NCBI RefSeq assembly: GCF_001519055.1
Contig: NZ_KQ954293.1
Coordinates: forward strand, 1 to 64,000
Direction: 5' to 3'
DNA from: Novosphingobium sp. Fuku2-ISO-50
GTDB taxonomy: Bacteria > Pseudomonadota > Alphaproteobacteria > Sphingomonadales > Sphingomonadaceae
DNA length: 64,000 bases
In this document: piece after piece, positions 44,703-52,190 of the stretch
How positions within the stretch are numbered: position 1 is the first letter of the stretch
Layout: each line of letters starts with the position of its first letter
The notes under the pieces: model-generated
The model's database searches: none
The model's input: the letters and a program-made list of their open reading frames with translations, nothing else
Told to the model about the DNA's origin: nothing
Position numbers and translations under genes: made by a program

Positions 44703-44857
44703 GTGTGGTGGATTTGAAATTCGCCTCATTAAGCGGCTAGGTACGGAGCGAATTTCAAATCCTTGAACCACACTGGAATCAAATGTTTCCAGTGACCCGA
44801 ATCTGAAGTTCGCACCCGCCTGGCCTCTTGGTCAGGCGAACTTAAGATTCGGGTCAC
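44703..44857. repeat. Three consecutive inverted repeats in a convergent gap
   Basis: Three back-to-back stem-loops: 44703-44724 with 44748-44773 (GTGTGGTGGATTTGAAATTC type, 4-nt bulge); 44772-44778 with 44787-44793 (ACTGGAA/TTCCAGT); and 44792-44813 with 44836-44857 (GTGACCCGAATCTGAAGTTC, one mismatch in 22). They fill the 160-bp gap between convergent genes, with no ORF. Could be a REP/MITE-type element serving as bidirectional terminator. Confidence 0.7.
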
Positions 44858-44863
44858 CAGGCC

Positions 44864-45784
44864 CTAAACGAGGGGCATGATTTCCTCGGCCACCCACTGC
44901 TGACGATCGAGCCAGTCCTGCTCGCCGGTGATGCCCTTGGGCAGCGGCACGATCGTCTGGGTGATGCCCAGGTCTTTCAACCAGCCGATCTGGTCGAGGA
45001 TCTTCTGCTTGTCCTGTGTGCCCGGCGCGCGCGGATCGCCGATCACTTCGTGATGCGCGCCGACATTGAGCATTTCCAGCGCGAAAAAGAATTCCAGCGG
45101 GCGCCCGTCATACTCGGGCTGCGACGTGATGAAATCGATGCATTCGGGGAATTTCTCCGGCGGCGTGCGAAACGGTGACCAGCCGTTGCCGAACCGCGCC
45201 ACACGCTTCATCACGGCTTGCGCATCGCCTCCGAACCAGATCGGCACGCCCGGTTTCTGCACCGGCTTGGGCGCAAAGCCGCAATCCCTGAAGCTGACGA
45301 ATTCGCCTTCGAATTCGGGATTTTCCTTGGTCCACAGTTCGATGATTGCCGCGACATATTCGTCCGCCATGCGCCCGCGTTTGGCGAACGGCACACCCAG
45401 CATGTCGAACTCGGCCTCCAGCCAACCGACGCCGAACAGCGCCTCGGCGCGTCCGCCAGTCAGCCAGTCGAGCGTCGACCAGGCTTTGGCCTGCACGATC
45501 GGGTTTTGCAGCGGCAGGATCGACACCGACGACGACAGGCGCAGATTCTTCGTCTGCCCGCCGATGAAACCCAGCGCCACGACGGTGTGGAAATACCAGT
45601 CGCCCGACAGCGCGATATGGTCGCGCGGGATGATGAAATGTTCGCCCAGCATGCATTTGTTGAATCCGAGCGTATCGGCGGCAGTCATCAGCCGACCGAC
45701 ATCCGCGCCGCTCAAGGCACCTTCCCATGGCTGGGTCAGCGCCGCGACTTTCATGCTGTTGGGCACACCCACGTTGAGTTTCAT
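44864..45784 (-). CDS. LLM-class F420-dependent oxidoreductase
   Basis: 306-aa luciferase-like enzyme of the actinobacterial TIGR03619 style: LGFNKCMLGEHFIIPRDH, TKNLRLSSSVSILPLQNPIVQAKAWSTLDWLTGGRAEALFGVGWLEAEFDMLGVPFAKRG, then GVPIWFGGDAQAVMKRVARFGNGWSP. Of the four LLM genes this one has the most canonical F420-dependent features. It follows the F420 biosynthesis genes on the same strand with its own dyad site 9 upstream. Substrate unknown, likely a ring enone or ketone. Confidence 0.88.
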   Translation of the reverse strand: MKLNVGVPNSMKVAALTQPWEGALSGADVGRLMTAADTLGFNKCMLGEHFIIPRDHIALSGDWYFHTVVALGFIGGQTKNLRLSSSVSILPLQNPIVQAKAWSTLDWLTGGRAEALFGVGWLEAEFDMLGVPFAKRGRMADEYVAAIIELWTKENPEFEGEFVSFRDCGFAPKPVQKPGVPIWFGGDAQAVMKRVARFGNGWSPFRTPPEKFPECIDFITSQPEYDGRPLEFFFALEMLNVGAHHEVIGDPRAPGTQDKQKILDQIGWLKDLGITQTIVPLPKGITGEQDWLDRQQWVAEEIMPLV

Positions 45785-45846
45785 GCCGATTCCCTCTTGC
45801 TCAGCCCGTTACAGCCGCACGTTCGAAGGTTTTCGGGCTTGACGGG

Positions 45847-45862
45847 CCTGCCCGACGGAAGG
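45847..45862. promoter_or_regulatory. Dyad site 9 (CCTGCC-N4-GGAAGG)
   Basis: CCTGCCCGACGGAAGG, 63-78 bp upstream of the LLM start and just downstream of the cofC stop. Left half is close to consensus, right half deviates at one base. Confidence 0.45.
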
Positions 45863-45867
45863 TCGGA

Positions 45868-46434
45868 TCAGAGCGTGAGTCCCAGGGCGCACAGCGCCAG
45901 CGCATCGTCGGGCGTGTCGAGATCGATCATCAGGCCCTCGCGCGCAACCAGCGCCATGTCGGCACCTTGCGCAAGGTGCCGCCGACAGCTGTCCTGCCCG
46001 AAGCAATAGTGGAAATCACGGCCATCGGCGATGGCCAGCGCATTGGTGCCAAGGCCTGCGCGATCGTGCGCCAGCGCCACGCCATGCTGTTGCGCGGCCA
46101 TCAACAGCGCATCGATATCTGCCGCGCCCAGCAGCGGCAGATCGGCATGAACGACCAGCACCGGCGATGGCCAGACCGAGGCGCGCCATGCCTGCAATTC
46201 GGCGTTGAGGCCGCGCCCGAGATCGCGCTGCCATGCGCCGGTCCAACCCGCGATGCGCCGCGGCGACAGCACATCGATCTGCGCCAGTGCCGAAACCTTT
46301 GACAGCGTGTGCAGCACATGATCGGCCATGCGCCCAACCAGATCGTCGCGCTGTGCCGGATCAAACAGCGGCGAAAGGCGCGACTTGCCGAGGGCGCCCT
46401 GCTTGATCGGCACCACCGCGCGCCAGCCGGTCAT
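45868..46434 (-). CDS. cofC: CofC: 2-phospho-lactate (or analog) guanylyltransferase
   Basis: 188-aa F420 biosynthesis enzyme that activates 2-phospholactate, PEP or 3-phosphoglycerate with GTP, making the precursor for CofD. It has the CofC start WRAVVPIKQGALGKSRLSPLF, then VHADLPLLGAADIDAL and DRAGLGTNALAIADG. Length fits the bacterial family (about 200). It overlaps the end of cofD by 4 bp (ATGA). Which phospho-acid it uses cannot be told from sequence alone. Last gene of the biosynthetic operon. Confidence 0.92.
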   Translation of the reverse strand: MTGWRAVVPIKQGALGKSRLSPLFDPAQRDDLVGRMADHVLHTLSKVSALAQIDVLSPRRIAGWTGAWQRDLGRGLNAELQAWRASVWPSPVLVVHADLPLLGAADIDALLMAAQQHGVALAHDRAGLGTNALAIADGRDFHYCFGQDSCRRHLAQGADMALVAREGLMIDLDTPDDALALCALGLTL

Positions 46435-47354
46435 CGCAAGTCCAGCGCCAGCGCCAGCGCGACGCGGGCAACGCGCTCGCGATCGCCCCGGTCATGCATC
46501 AGCGTATCGGTGCGTGCGACCGGCACATCGCCCGGCGCGGCATCCTCGCCGTGGACGACCATGCCTGCCATCCAGCCCTGATAATGGGCGGCAATCGTGT
46601 GATTGTTCACCGCCAGCCCCAGTTCCGCCATCAGCTTGGCGGTCGGTCCCTTGACCGCCTTGCCTGCAACCAGCGGCGAGACGACCACTACCGGAGCGCG
46701 CGTGTCGATCAGGGCCTGACGGATCGCCGCGACCGCGAGGATCGGATCGATGCTCAGCCACGGGTTCGACGGCGCGATCAGCACCACATCGGCACAGGCG
46801 ATCGCCTCGATCACACCCGGCGCGGGACGAGCGGTTTCGGCGCCGACGAAGTCGACCGCGCGCACCGCCGGTCGGCATTGGTGTTCGACAAAATAGCGCT
46901 GAAAGGCGAGCAACCCCTGATCGGTATCGACCCGGGTTTCCACCGGATCTTCGCTCATCGGCAAGATCGTCAGCCCCAGCCCCCACTGGCGCGCGAAATC
47001 GCCGACGATCCGTGACAAGGGCTCGCCCCCCGCCAGCCGCGCGCTGCGCAGCACATGCAGCGCGAGATCGCCGTCGCCCAGATTGAACCAGTCTTCACCG
47101 CCCAGCGAACGCAGCGCCGCCATGAACGACCATGTCTCGCCCTCGCGCCCCCAGCCCAACGTGCGATTGGCCTTGCCCGACAGGGTATAGAGCAAAGTGT
47201 CGATATCCGGCGAGATCGCCAGCCCGAAATGGCGGAAATCGTCGCCGGTGTTGACCACCGCAGTCAGGTCGGCAGGTGCGAGGATCGCGCCCAGCCCTTC
47301 GACCAGCTTTGCGCCACCCACTCCGCCGGTCAGGACCGTGACTTTCGGGCTCAT
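46431..47354 (-). CDS. cofD: CofD: 2-phospho-L-lactate transferase (F420-0 synthesis)
   Basis: 307 aa. It joins the activated phospholactyl unit to 7,8-didemethyl-8-hydroxy-5-deazariboflavin (Fo), making F420-0 or its dehydro form. Diagnostic segments: VLTGGVGGAKLVEGL start, VNTGDDFRHFGLAISPDIDTLLYTLSG, and APSNPWLSIDPILAV. The ATG at 47354 overlaps the cofE stop (ATGA) and gives the standard length; the longer open frame upstream lies on cofE. Confidence 0.94.
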   Translation of the reverse strand: MSPKVTVLTGGVGGAKLVEGLGAILAPADLTAVVNTGDDFRHFGLAISPDIDTLLYTLSGKANRTLGWGREGETWSFMAALRSLGGEDWFNLGDGDLALHVLRSARLAGGEPLSRIVGDFARQWGLGLTILPMSEDPVETRVDTDQGLLAFQRYFVEHQCRPAVRAVDFVGAETARPAPGVIEAIACADVVLIAPSNPWLSIDPILAVAAIRQALIDTRAPVVVVSPLVAGKAVKGPTAKLMAELGLAVNNHTIAAHYQGWMAGMVVHGEDAAPGDVPVARTDTLMHDRGDRERVARVALALALDLR

Positions 47355-48076
47355 CGGAACAAGTCCTCGTGCACCGGCCGCAGCAAGGCATTCGCAGTCT
47401 GCGGCGGCGAGCCCTTGCGCAACCCGCGCACGATACACACCGGCAAGCCCTCGGCACCTTCGCCCATCACCAGCCCCGCCGCCGCCGCAACCGCGTCGGC
47501 CAGTGCAATCTGCGTGGCCTGCAACACACGTCCATCGCGATCGGTCTCGCCGCGCTGGTCGATCACGGCAGCAAGGCCCGCAAGTCCGATCGCCACATTG
47601 ACCGTGCCGATCCGCCAGGGGCGGCCGAAACTGTCGGAAATGACCACGGCCACGCCTGGCTCCTGACGCGCAGCGATCGCCGCCGCGCTGCGATCGGGAT
47701 CTTCGGGCAGCAACAGCAATTGGCCCGGGCGCCCCTCGCCAATGTTCGACGCATCGATCCCGGCATTGGCCATGACATGGCCGAGCCGGTGCCGCGTAAT
47801 CAGCACATGAGGCGCCTTGCGCACCACTTCGGTCGATTCGCGCAAGATCAGTTCGACATGCGCGGCATCCTTGCGCACTTCGGCGGCGAGCGCGATGGCC
47901 TTTGCCGACGGGGTAATCGTCGCGGGATCGACAAACCGGTTCTCGGCCTTCGAGACGATCTTCTGGGTGACCACCAGCACATCGCCCGACCTCGCGCCGC
48001 AATCCGCCAGCAGCGCGGGCAGATCGGTGCCCGGACCGATTTCGGGCAACCCGCTTACAGGAATGATTTCAAGCAT
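47351..48076 (-). CDS. cofE: CofE: F420-0:gamma-glutamyl ligase
   Basis: Adds gamma-linked glutamates to F420-0 with GTP. 241 aa, matching stand-alone CofE; the start MLEIIPVSGLPEIGPGTDLPALL, GDVLVVTQKIVSKAENRFVD, and VVISDSFGRPWRIGTVNVAIG are CofE hallmarks. It lacks the C-terminal nitroreductase-like domain of actinobacterial FbiB, so it cannot by itself reduce dehydro-F420. Coupled to cofD, and 2 bp after the reductase gene. Confidence 0.94.
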   Translation of the reverse strand: MLEIIPVSGLPEIGPGTDLPALLADCGARSGDVLVVTQKIVSKAENRFVDPATITPSAKAIALAAEVRKDAAHVELILRESTEVVRKAPHVLITRHRLGHVMANAGIDASNIGEGRPGQLLLLPEDPDRSAAAIAARQEPGVAVVISDSFGRPWRIGTVNVAIGLAGLAAVIDQRGETDRDGRVLQATQIALADAVAAAAGLVMGEGAEGLPVCIVRGLRKGSPPQTANALLRPVHEDLFR

Positions 48077-48078
48077 CG

Positions 48079-48726
48079 TCAGGCCAGCAAGTTCCCGGTT
48101 ACGCGGATACCCGCGCCATCGACAGCATAGAACTTGTTGATGAAAATCAACAGCGACGTCATCGCCTCCGCAGCAGCCGAATTGGCAAGTGCGCCGCCGT
48201 GCACCCCGCGCAGGCCAATCCGACCGGCCAGTTCGACGATCGCCGCGCGGTCATCCTTGCTGTCGCCAAACACCAGAATGTCGCAGTCGAGCGCCACATC
48301 CTGAGCCAGCTTGTGCGCCGCGACATTGTGAAAGCCGCTGACCAGCCGGATGCCCTCGCCCAGCACGCCGCGCGCGCGCTCTGCCGCAGAACCTTCGGGC
48401 GGCAATTGCACGCGCATGACTTTGGGCGGGACCAGCGGCACGGTGGTGTCGACCACCAGCTTTCCGGCCAGCACTGGCGCAATCTCGCGCAGTGTATCTG
48501 CCTGTGCCGCAAACGGCACGGTTACGAATACCACATCTGCGGCAGCAGCGGCATCGCGGTTGGCCATGCCGGTCAGCCCGTGGCCCAGTTCGGCGGCCCT
48601 GGCCTGTGCCGAGGCGGCATTGCGCGACCCGATCACCACGTTGTGCCCGGCGCGGGCGAGCCGCCACGCCAGCGCGGCACCAAGTTGGCCGGTCCCGCCG
48701 ACCACCGCCAAAGTCTGATCGATCAA
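48079..48726 (-). CDS. npdG: NADPH:F420 oxidoreductase (NpdG/Fno-like)
   Basis: 215 aa. Reduces F420 with NADPH to supply F420H2. It has the N-terminal NADP motif VVGGTGQLGAALAWRLARAGHNVVIGSRN with SRN typical of NADP binding, then DVVFVTVPF and the C-terminal HGGALANSAAAEAMTSLLIFIN. It is embedded between fbiC and cofE and ATGA-coupled to fbiC, so F420 production and reduction are co-expressed. Confidence 0.9.
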   Translation of the reverse strand: MIDQTLAVVGGTGQLGAALAWRLARAGHNVVIGSRNAASAQARAAELGHGLTGMANRDAAAAADVVFVTVPFAAQADTLREIAPVLAGKLVVDTTVPLVPPKVMRVQLPPEGSAAERARGVLGEGIRLVSGFHNVAAHKLAQDVALDCDILVFGDSKDDRAAIVELAGRIGLRGVHGGALANSAAAEAMTSLLIFINKFYAVDGAGIRVTGNLLA

Positions 48727-51050
48727 GATACATTCTCCAAATCATGCACCGGCTCGACCTTCAGCCGATAAGTCGTGGTACGCTCAACCAGCGGTCGGCC
48801 GATCCGCCCGGCCAGCGCGCGCATCTCGGCAACGCCGAAGAGTTGACCATTGACCCCGCCCGCCGCGCGGGTGATCGATTCGTCCATCAATATGCCGCCC
48901 AGATCGTTGGCGCCCGATTGCAGCATCGTGGCGGCGCCATCGGGACCAAGCTTCACCCAGCTGGCCTGGATATTGGCAATCGCGCCATCAAGCGCGATGC
49001 GCGCGACCGCGTGCATCAGCACCGTTTCGCGCCATGTCGGGCCCGACCGGGTCTGCCCCTTGCGCCAGTTGGGCGCTTCCATATGCACAAATGGCAACGG
49101 CACGAATTCGGTAAAGCCGCCGGTTTCCTGCTGAAGCCGGCGAATGTGCAACAAGTGCACCGCCCAGTGGTCATAGGTCTCGACATGGCCGAACATGATC
49201 GTTGCGGTCGATTTCAGACCGACTTTGTGCGCTGCGCGCATCACCGCCAGCCAGTCGTCGGTCATGATCTTGTCGGGGCAGATCTGGCGACGAATGTCAT
49301 CGGACAGGATTTCCGCCGCCGTCCCCGGCAAAGTCGCCAGCCCCGCCTGCTTCAATCCGGCAAGATAGTCTTCGTAAGACAGGCCCAGCGTCGTTGCGCC
49401 GTGGTGCACTTCCAGCGGTGAAAAGGCATGGACGTGCATATCGGGCACCGCCGCCTTCACCGCCGCAACGATACCGCGATAGGTGTGGCCGTCAAAGCCG
49501 GGATGGATGCCGCCTTGCAGGCACACCTCGCTGGCCCCACGCTCCCTCGCTTCGACGACGCGGCGGGTGATTTCGGCATGGTCGATGTTGTAGGCAGGGC
49601 CGCGCTCGCTGCGCGTGCTGCCTTTTGAAAAGGCGCAAAAGCCACAGCGGTAGAGGCAGATATTGGTATAGTTGATGTTGCGGTTGACGACGTGGGTGAC
49701 TGCATCGCCGACCCGATCCTGACGCAGTTCATCGGCCAGACGGCACACCGCGTCGAAATCGCGTCCTTCGGCGGTGAACAGCCGTGCAACTTGCCGCCCG
49801 GTCAGTTCCTCGCCCTGTTCGGCCAGACCCAGCGCCACGGAAATCTGCGGATCGCGACCGGTGACCAGCGATGGCAACAGGTCGGGCGCCACGGCTCCGG
49901 TGCCGGGATGCCAATCGATTTCGCGCAGCAGGCCCCGCGCATCGACAGCGCGGCGGATGCATGTTTGCAGCGCCGGGTCGGCCCAGGTTTCGACAGCGCG
50001 GGCGAACGCGGGGCCGATCGCCAGACGCTGGCGCAAATGGCGGCCCGCGCCTTCGGTCTCGGTTTCCAGCTTGACCAGATGCGGCCAGGGCGCTTCGGGA
50101 TTGACATGATCGGGCGTGACCGGTGACACCCCGCCCCAATCGTTGACCCCTGCACGCACCAGCCCCGCCAGTTCGCCGGCTCGCAAATTGGGCGGCGCCT
50201 GAATCGTCATCTGCGGCCCCAGGATCAGCCGCGCGGCGGCGATCGTCCACAAGTGCTCGTCGAGCGGCAAGTCACCATATTGGCCCATCAGCGTATCGGG
50301 CTTGGCGCGGAAGTTCTGAATGATCACTTCCTGCACGTGGCCATACCGCGCGTGGAGATCGCGGATCGCCAGGAGCGCCTCGATCCGCTCGGCGCGCGTT
50401 TCGCCGATCCCGATCAACAGCCCGGTGGTGAACGGCACTCGTGCCTCGCCGGCCAGCCGGATCGATTCAAGCCGCGCGCGAGGCGCTTTGTCGGGCGATC
50501 CGTGATGTGCAAAGCCCTTGGCACAAAGGCGTTCGGCCGTGCTTTCCAGCATCAGGCCCATCGACGCCGACAAGGGACGCAACGCCGCATAATCGGCTGC
50601 GTCCATCAGCCCGGGATTGAGATGCGGCAGCAGGCCGGTTTCGCGCAGGACCATCGCCGCGGCCGCCGCAACATAGTCCAGCGTGCTGGCAAAGCCGCGC
50701 GCATCGAGCCATTCGCGCGCCACGCGATAGCGATCTTCGGGCCGATCCCCCAGCGTGAACAGCGCCTCGCGACACCCGGCCTGTTCGCCCGCGCGGGCAA
50801 TTGCCAGCACTTCGTCAAGGTCGAGATAGGGCGCAGGAAGCTGGCTCGGCCGCTGCGCAAACGTGCAGTAATGACATACATCACGGCACAGCCTGGTCAG
50901 CGGGATGAACACTTTGCGCGAATACGTGACGACCGTGCCGTGCCCGGACAGAGTCAGCGCCTCGGCCTCGGCCATCAGTCTTGCAAGCGGACGCGATTCC
51001 AGCCGATCGAGCCAATCGCGTGCGTCTTCGGGATCCCACCACTGGTCCAT
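48723..51050 (-). CDS. fbiC: FbiC: Fo synthase (fused CofG-CofH)
   Basis: 775-aa fusion of two radical-SAM enzymes that make Fo from tyrosine and the flavin precursor. The N-terminal CofG half has Cys55-x3-Cys59-x2-Cys62 (CRDVCHYC); the C-terminal CofH half has CLYRCGFC near 455-465 in NYTNICLYRCGFCAFSKG. The single fused protein is the actinobacterial/proteobacterial arrangement, as opposed to archaeal separate CofG/CofH. GAGGGGGG lies upstream of 51050. First of the five biosynthetic genes, downstream of the DUF849 gene and a small ORF. Confidence 0.95.
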   Translation of the reverse strand: MDQWWDPEDARDWLDRLESRPLARLMAEAEALTLSGHGTVVTYSRKVFIPLTRLCRDVCHYCTFAQRPSQLPAPYLDLDEVLAIARAGEQAGCREALFTLGDRPEDRYRVAREWLDARGFASTLDYVAAAAAMVLRETGLLPHLNPGLMDAADYAALRPLSASMGLMLESTAERLCAKGFAHHGSPDKAPRARLESIRLAGEARVPFTTGLLIGIGETRAERIEALLAIRDLHARYGHVQEVIIQNFRAKPDTLMGQYGDLPLDEHLWTIAAARLILGPQMTIQAPPNLRAGELAGLVRAGVNDWGGVSPVTPDHVNPEAPWPHLVKLETETEGAGRHLRQRLAIGPAFARAVETWADPALQTCIRRAVDARGLLREIDWHPGTGAVAPDLLPSLVTGRDPQISVALGLAEQGEELTGRQVARLFTAEGRDFDAVCRLADELRQDRVGDAVTHVVNRNINYTNICLYRCGFCAFSKGSTRSERGPAYNIDHAEITRRVVEARERGASEVCLQGGIHPGFDGHTYRGIVAAVKAAVPDMHVHAFSPLEVHHGATTLGLSYEDYLAGLKQAGLATLPGTAAEILSDDIRRQICPDKIMTDDWLAVMRAAHKVGLKSTATIMFGHVETYDHWAVHLLHIRRLQQETGGFTEFVPLPFVHMEAPNWRKGQTRSGPTWRETVLMHAVARIALDGAIANIQASWVKLGPDGAATMLQSGANDLGGILMDESITRAAGGVNGQLFGVAEMRALAGRIGRPLVERTTTYRLKVEPVHDLENVS

Positions 51051-51091
51051 CGGCTATAGCCCCCCTCTTGCGGCGGCAAGGCCGCGAATGG

Positions 51092-51151
51092 TCACGAGCG
51101 GGTCCAGGCGGGCGAATCGCCAACCACGATCAGGTCATGGCCAAGCTTCAC
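51092..51151 (-). CDS. Possible 19-aa small ORF
   Basis: GTG-started frame of 19 codons (VKLGHDLIVVGDSPAWTRS), 19 bp after the DUF849 stop and 41 bp before fbiC, with GGGGAGG a few bases upstream of the start. It could be a leader peptide, a coupling ORF or a chance frame. No homologue is recognised. Low confidence. Confidence 0.25.
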   Translation of the reverse strand: MKLGHDLIVVGDSPAWTRS

Positions 51152-51170
51152 CGCGCATCCTCCCCAAGCT

Positions 51171-52100
51171 TCAGATTTCGACCCGATCACCACCCTTTAG
51201 GTCGAGGATTGCGCGCGCTTCGTCGGGTGTGGCGACCGACAGCCCCAGCCCCTCGATGATCTGCCGTGCCGTGGCGACCTGTTCGGCATTGGTCTGCGCC
51301 AGACGCCCCGGCCCGCCCCACAGCGAATCTTCAAGCCCGACGCGAACATTGCCACCCATCGAGGCCGCCATCGCGACAACGCTCATCTGCTTGGCCCCGG
51401 CGCCCAGCACCGACCATTCGTACTGGTCGCCAAACAGCCGGTCGGCTGTGCGCTTCATATGCATCACATCGTCGGGATGACTGCCGATCCCGCCCAAAAT
51501 GCCGAAACAGGTCTGTACGAACAGCGGTGCCTTCACCAGCCCGCGATCGAGAAAATGCGCCAGGTTATAAAGATGCGCGGTGTCGTAGCATTCGAATTCG
51601 AACCGCGTGCCGAGCGGTGTCAACAGCGCGAGCAAACCCTCGATATCCTTGTAGGTGTTTTTGAACACCAGATCGCGCGAGGCTTCGAGCACGTGTGGTT
51701 CCCAGTCGTGTTGCCAGTCCTTGTACCGGTTCAGCATCGGAAACAGGCCGAAGCCCATCGTCCCCATGTTGAGACTGGCGACTTCGGGCTGAAACCGGGT
51801 CGCCGGACGCAGCCGCTCCTCCAGCGTCATCGACGGATGGCCGCCGGTGGTCAGGTTGATCACAGCATCGGTGCGCTGCTTGATGACTTTCAGAAACGGT
51901 TCGAACAGATCGGGGTTCTGATCGGGGCACCCATCGACCGGATTGCGCGCGTGCAAATGGATGATCGCCGCGCCCGCCTGTGCCGCACCGATCGCCGCAT
52001 CGGCAATTTCCTGCGCGGTGACCGGCAGATAGGGCGACATCGACGGGGTATGGATGGCCCCCGTCACCGCGCAACTGATGATTACCTTGCCTTTGGCCAT
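51171..52100 (-). CDS. BKACE (DUF849) beta-keto acid cleavage enzyme
   Basis: 309-aa TIM-barrel zinc enzyme: a beta-keto acid plus acetyl-CoA gives an acetoacetyl-like product and a new CoA ester. Zn ligands His48 and His50 are in IIHLHARNP. Where the founding member Kce has TGAETTR this protein has TGAIHTPS, so the residue that is Glu in Kce is Ile, suggesting another substrate (from memory, to be checked). Start chosen at Met 52100 (MAKGKVII). Dyad site 10 lies upstream and the F420 genes follow. Confidence 0.85.
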   Translation of the reverse strand: MAKGKVIISCAVTGAIHTPSMSPYLPVTAQEIADAAIGAAQAGAAIIHLHARNPVDGCPDQNPDLFEPFLKVIKQRTDAVINLTTGGHPSMTLEERLRPATRFQPEVASLNMGTMGFGLFPMLNRYKDWQHDWEPHVLEASRDLVFKNTYKDIEGLLALLTPLGTRFEFECYDTAHLYNLAHFLDRGLVKAPLFVQTCFGILGGIGSHPDDVMHMKRTADRLFGDQYEWSVLGAGAKQMSVVAMAASMGGNVRVGLEDSLWGGPGRLAQTNAEQVATARQIIEGLGLSVATPDEARAILDLKGGDRVEI

Positions 52101-52165
52101 GGCCTGCGCTCCTGCCGAATTATCAATTTCCGGTTCGGTGTTAGAAAGTCCGCTGCGCGCGGCAC

Positions 52166-52181
52166 CCTGTCCTTCGATAGG
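52166..52181. promoter_or_regulatory. Dyad site 10 (CCTGTC-N4-GATAGG)
   Basis: CCTGTCCTTCGATAGG, 66-81 bp upstream of the BKACE start and thus upstream of the F420 biosynthesis operon; also 10 bp after the LuxR gene's stop. One base off consensus. Confidence 0.6.
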
Positions 52182-52190
52182 GATCGACAA

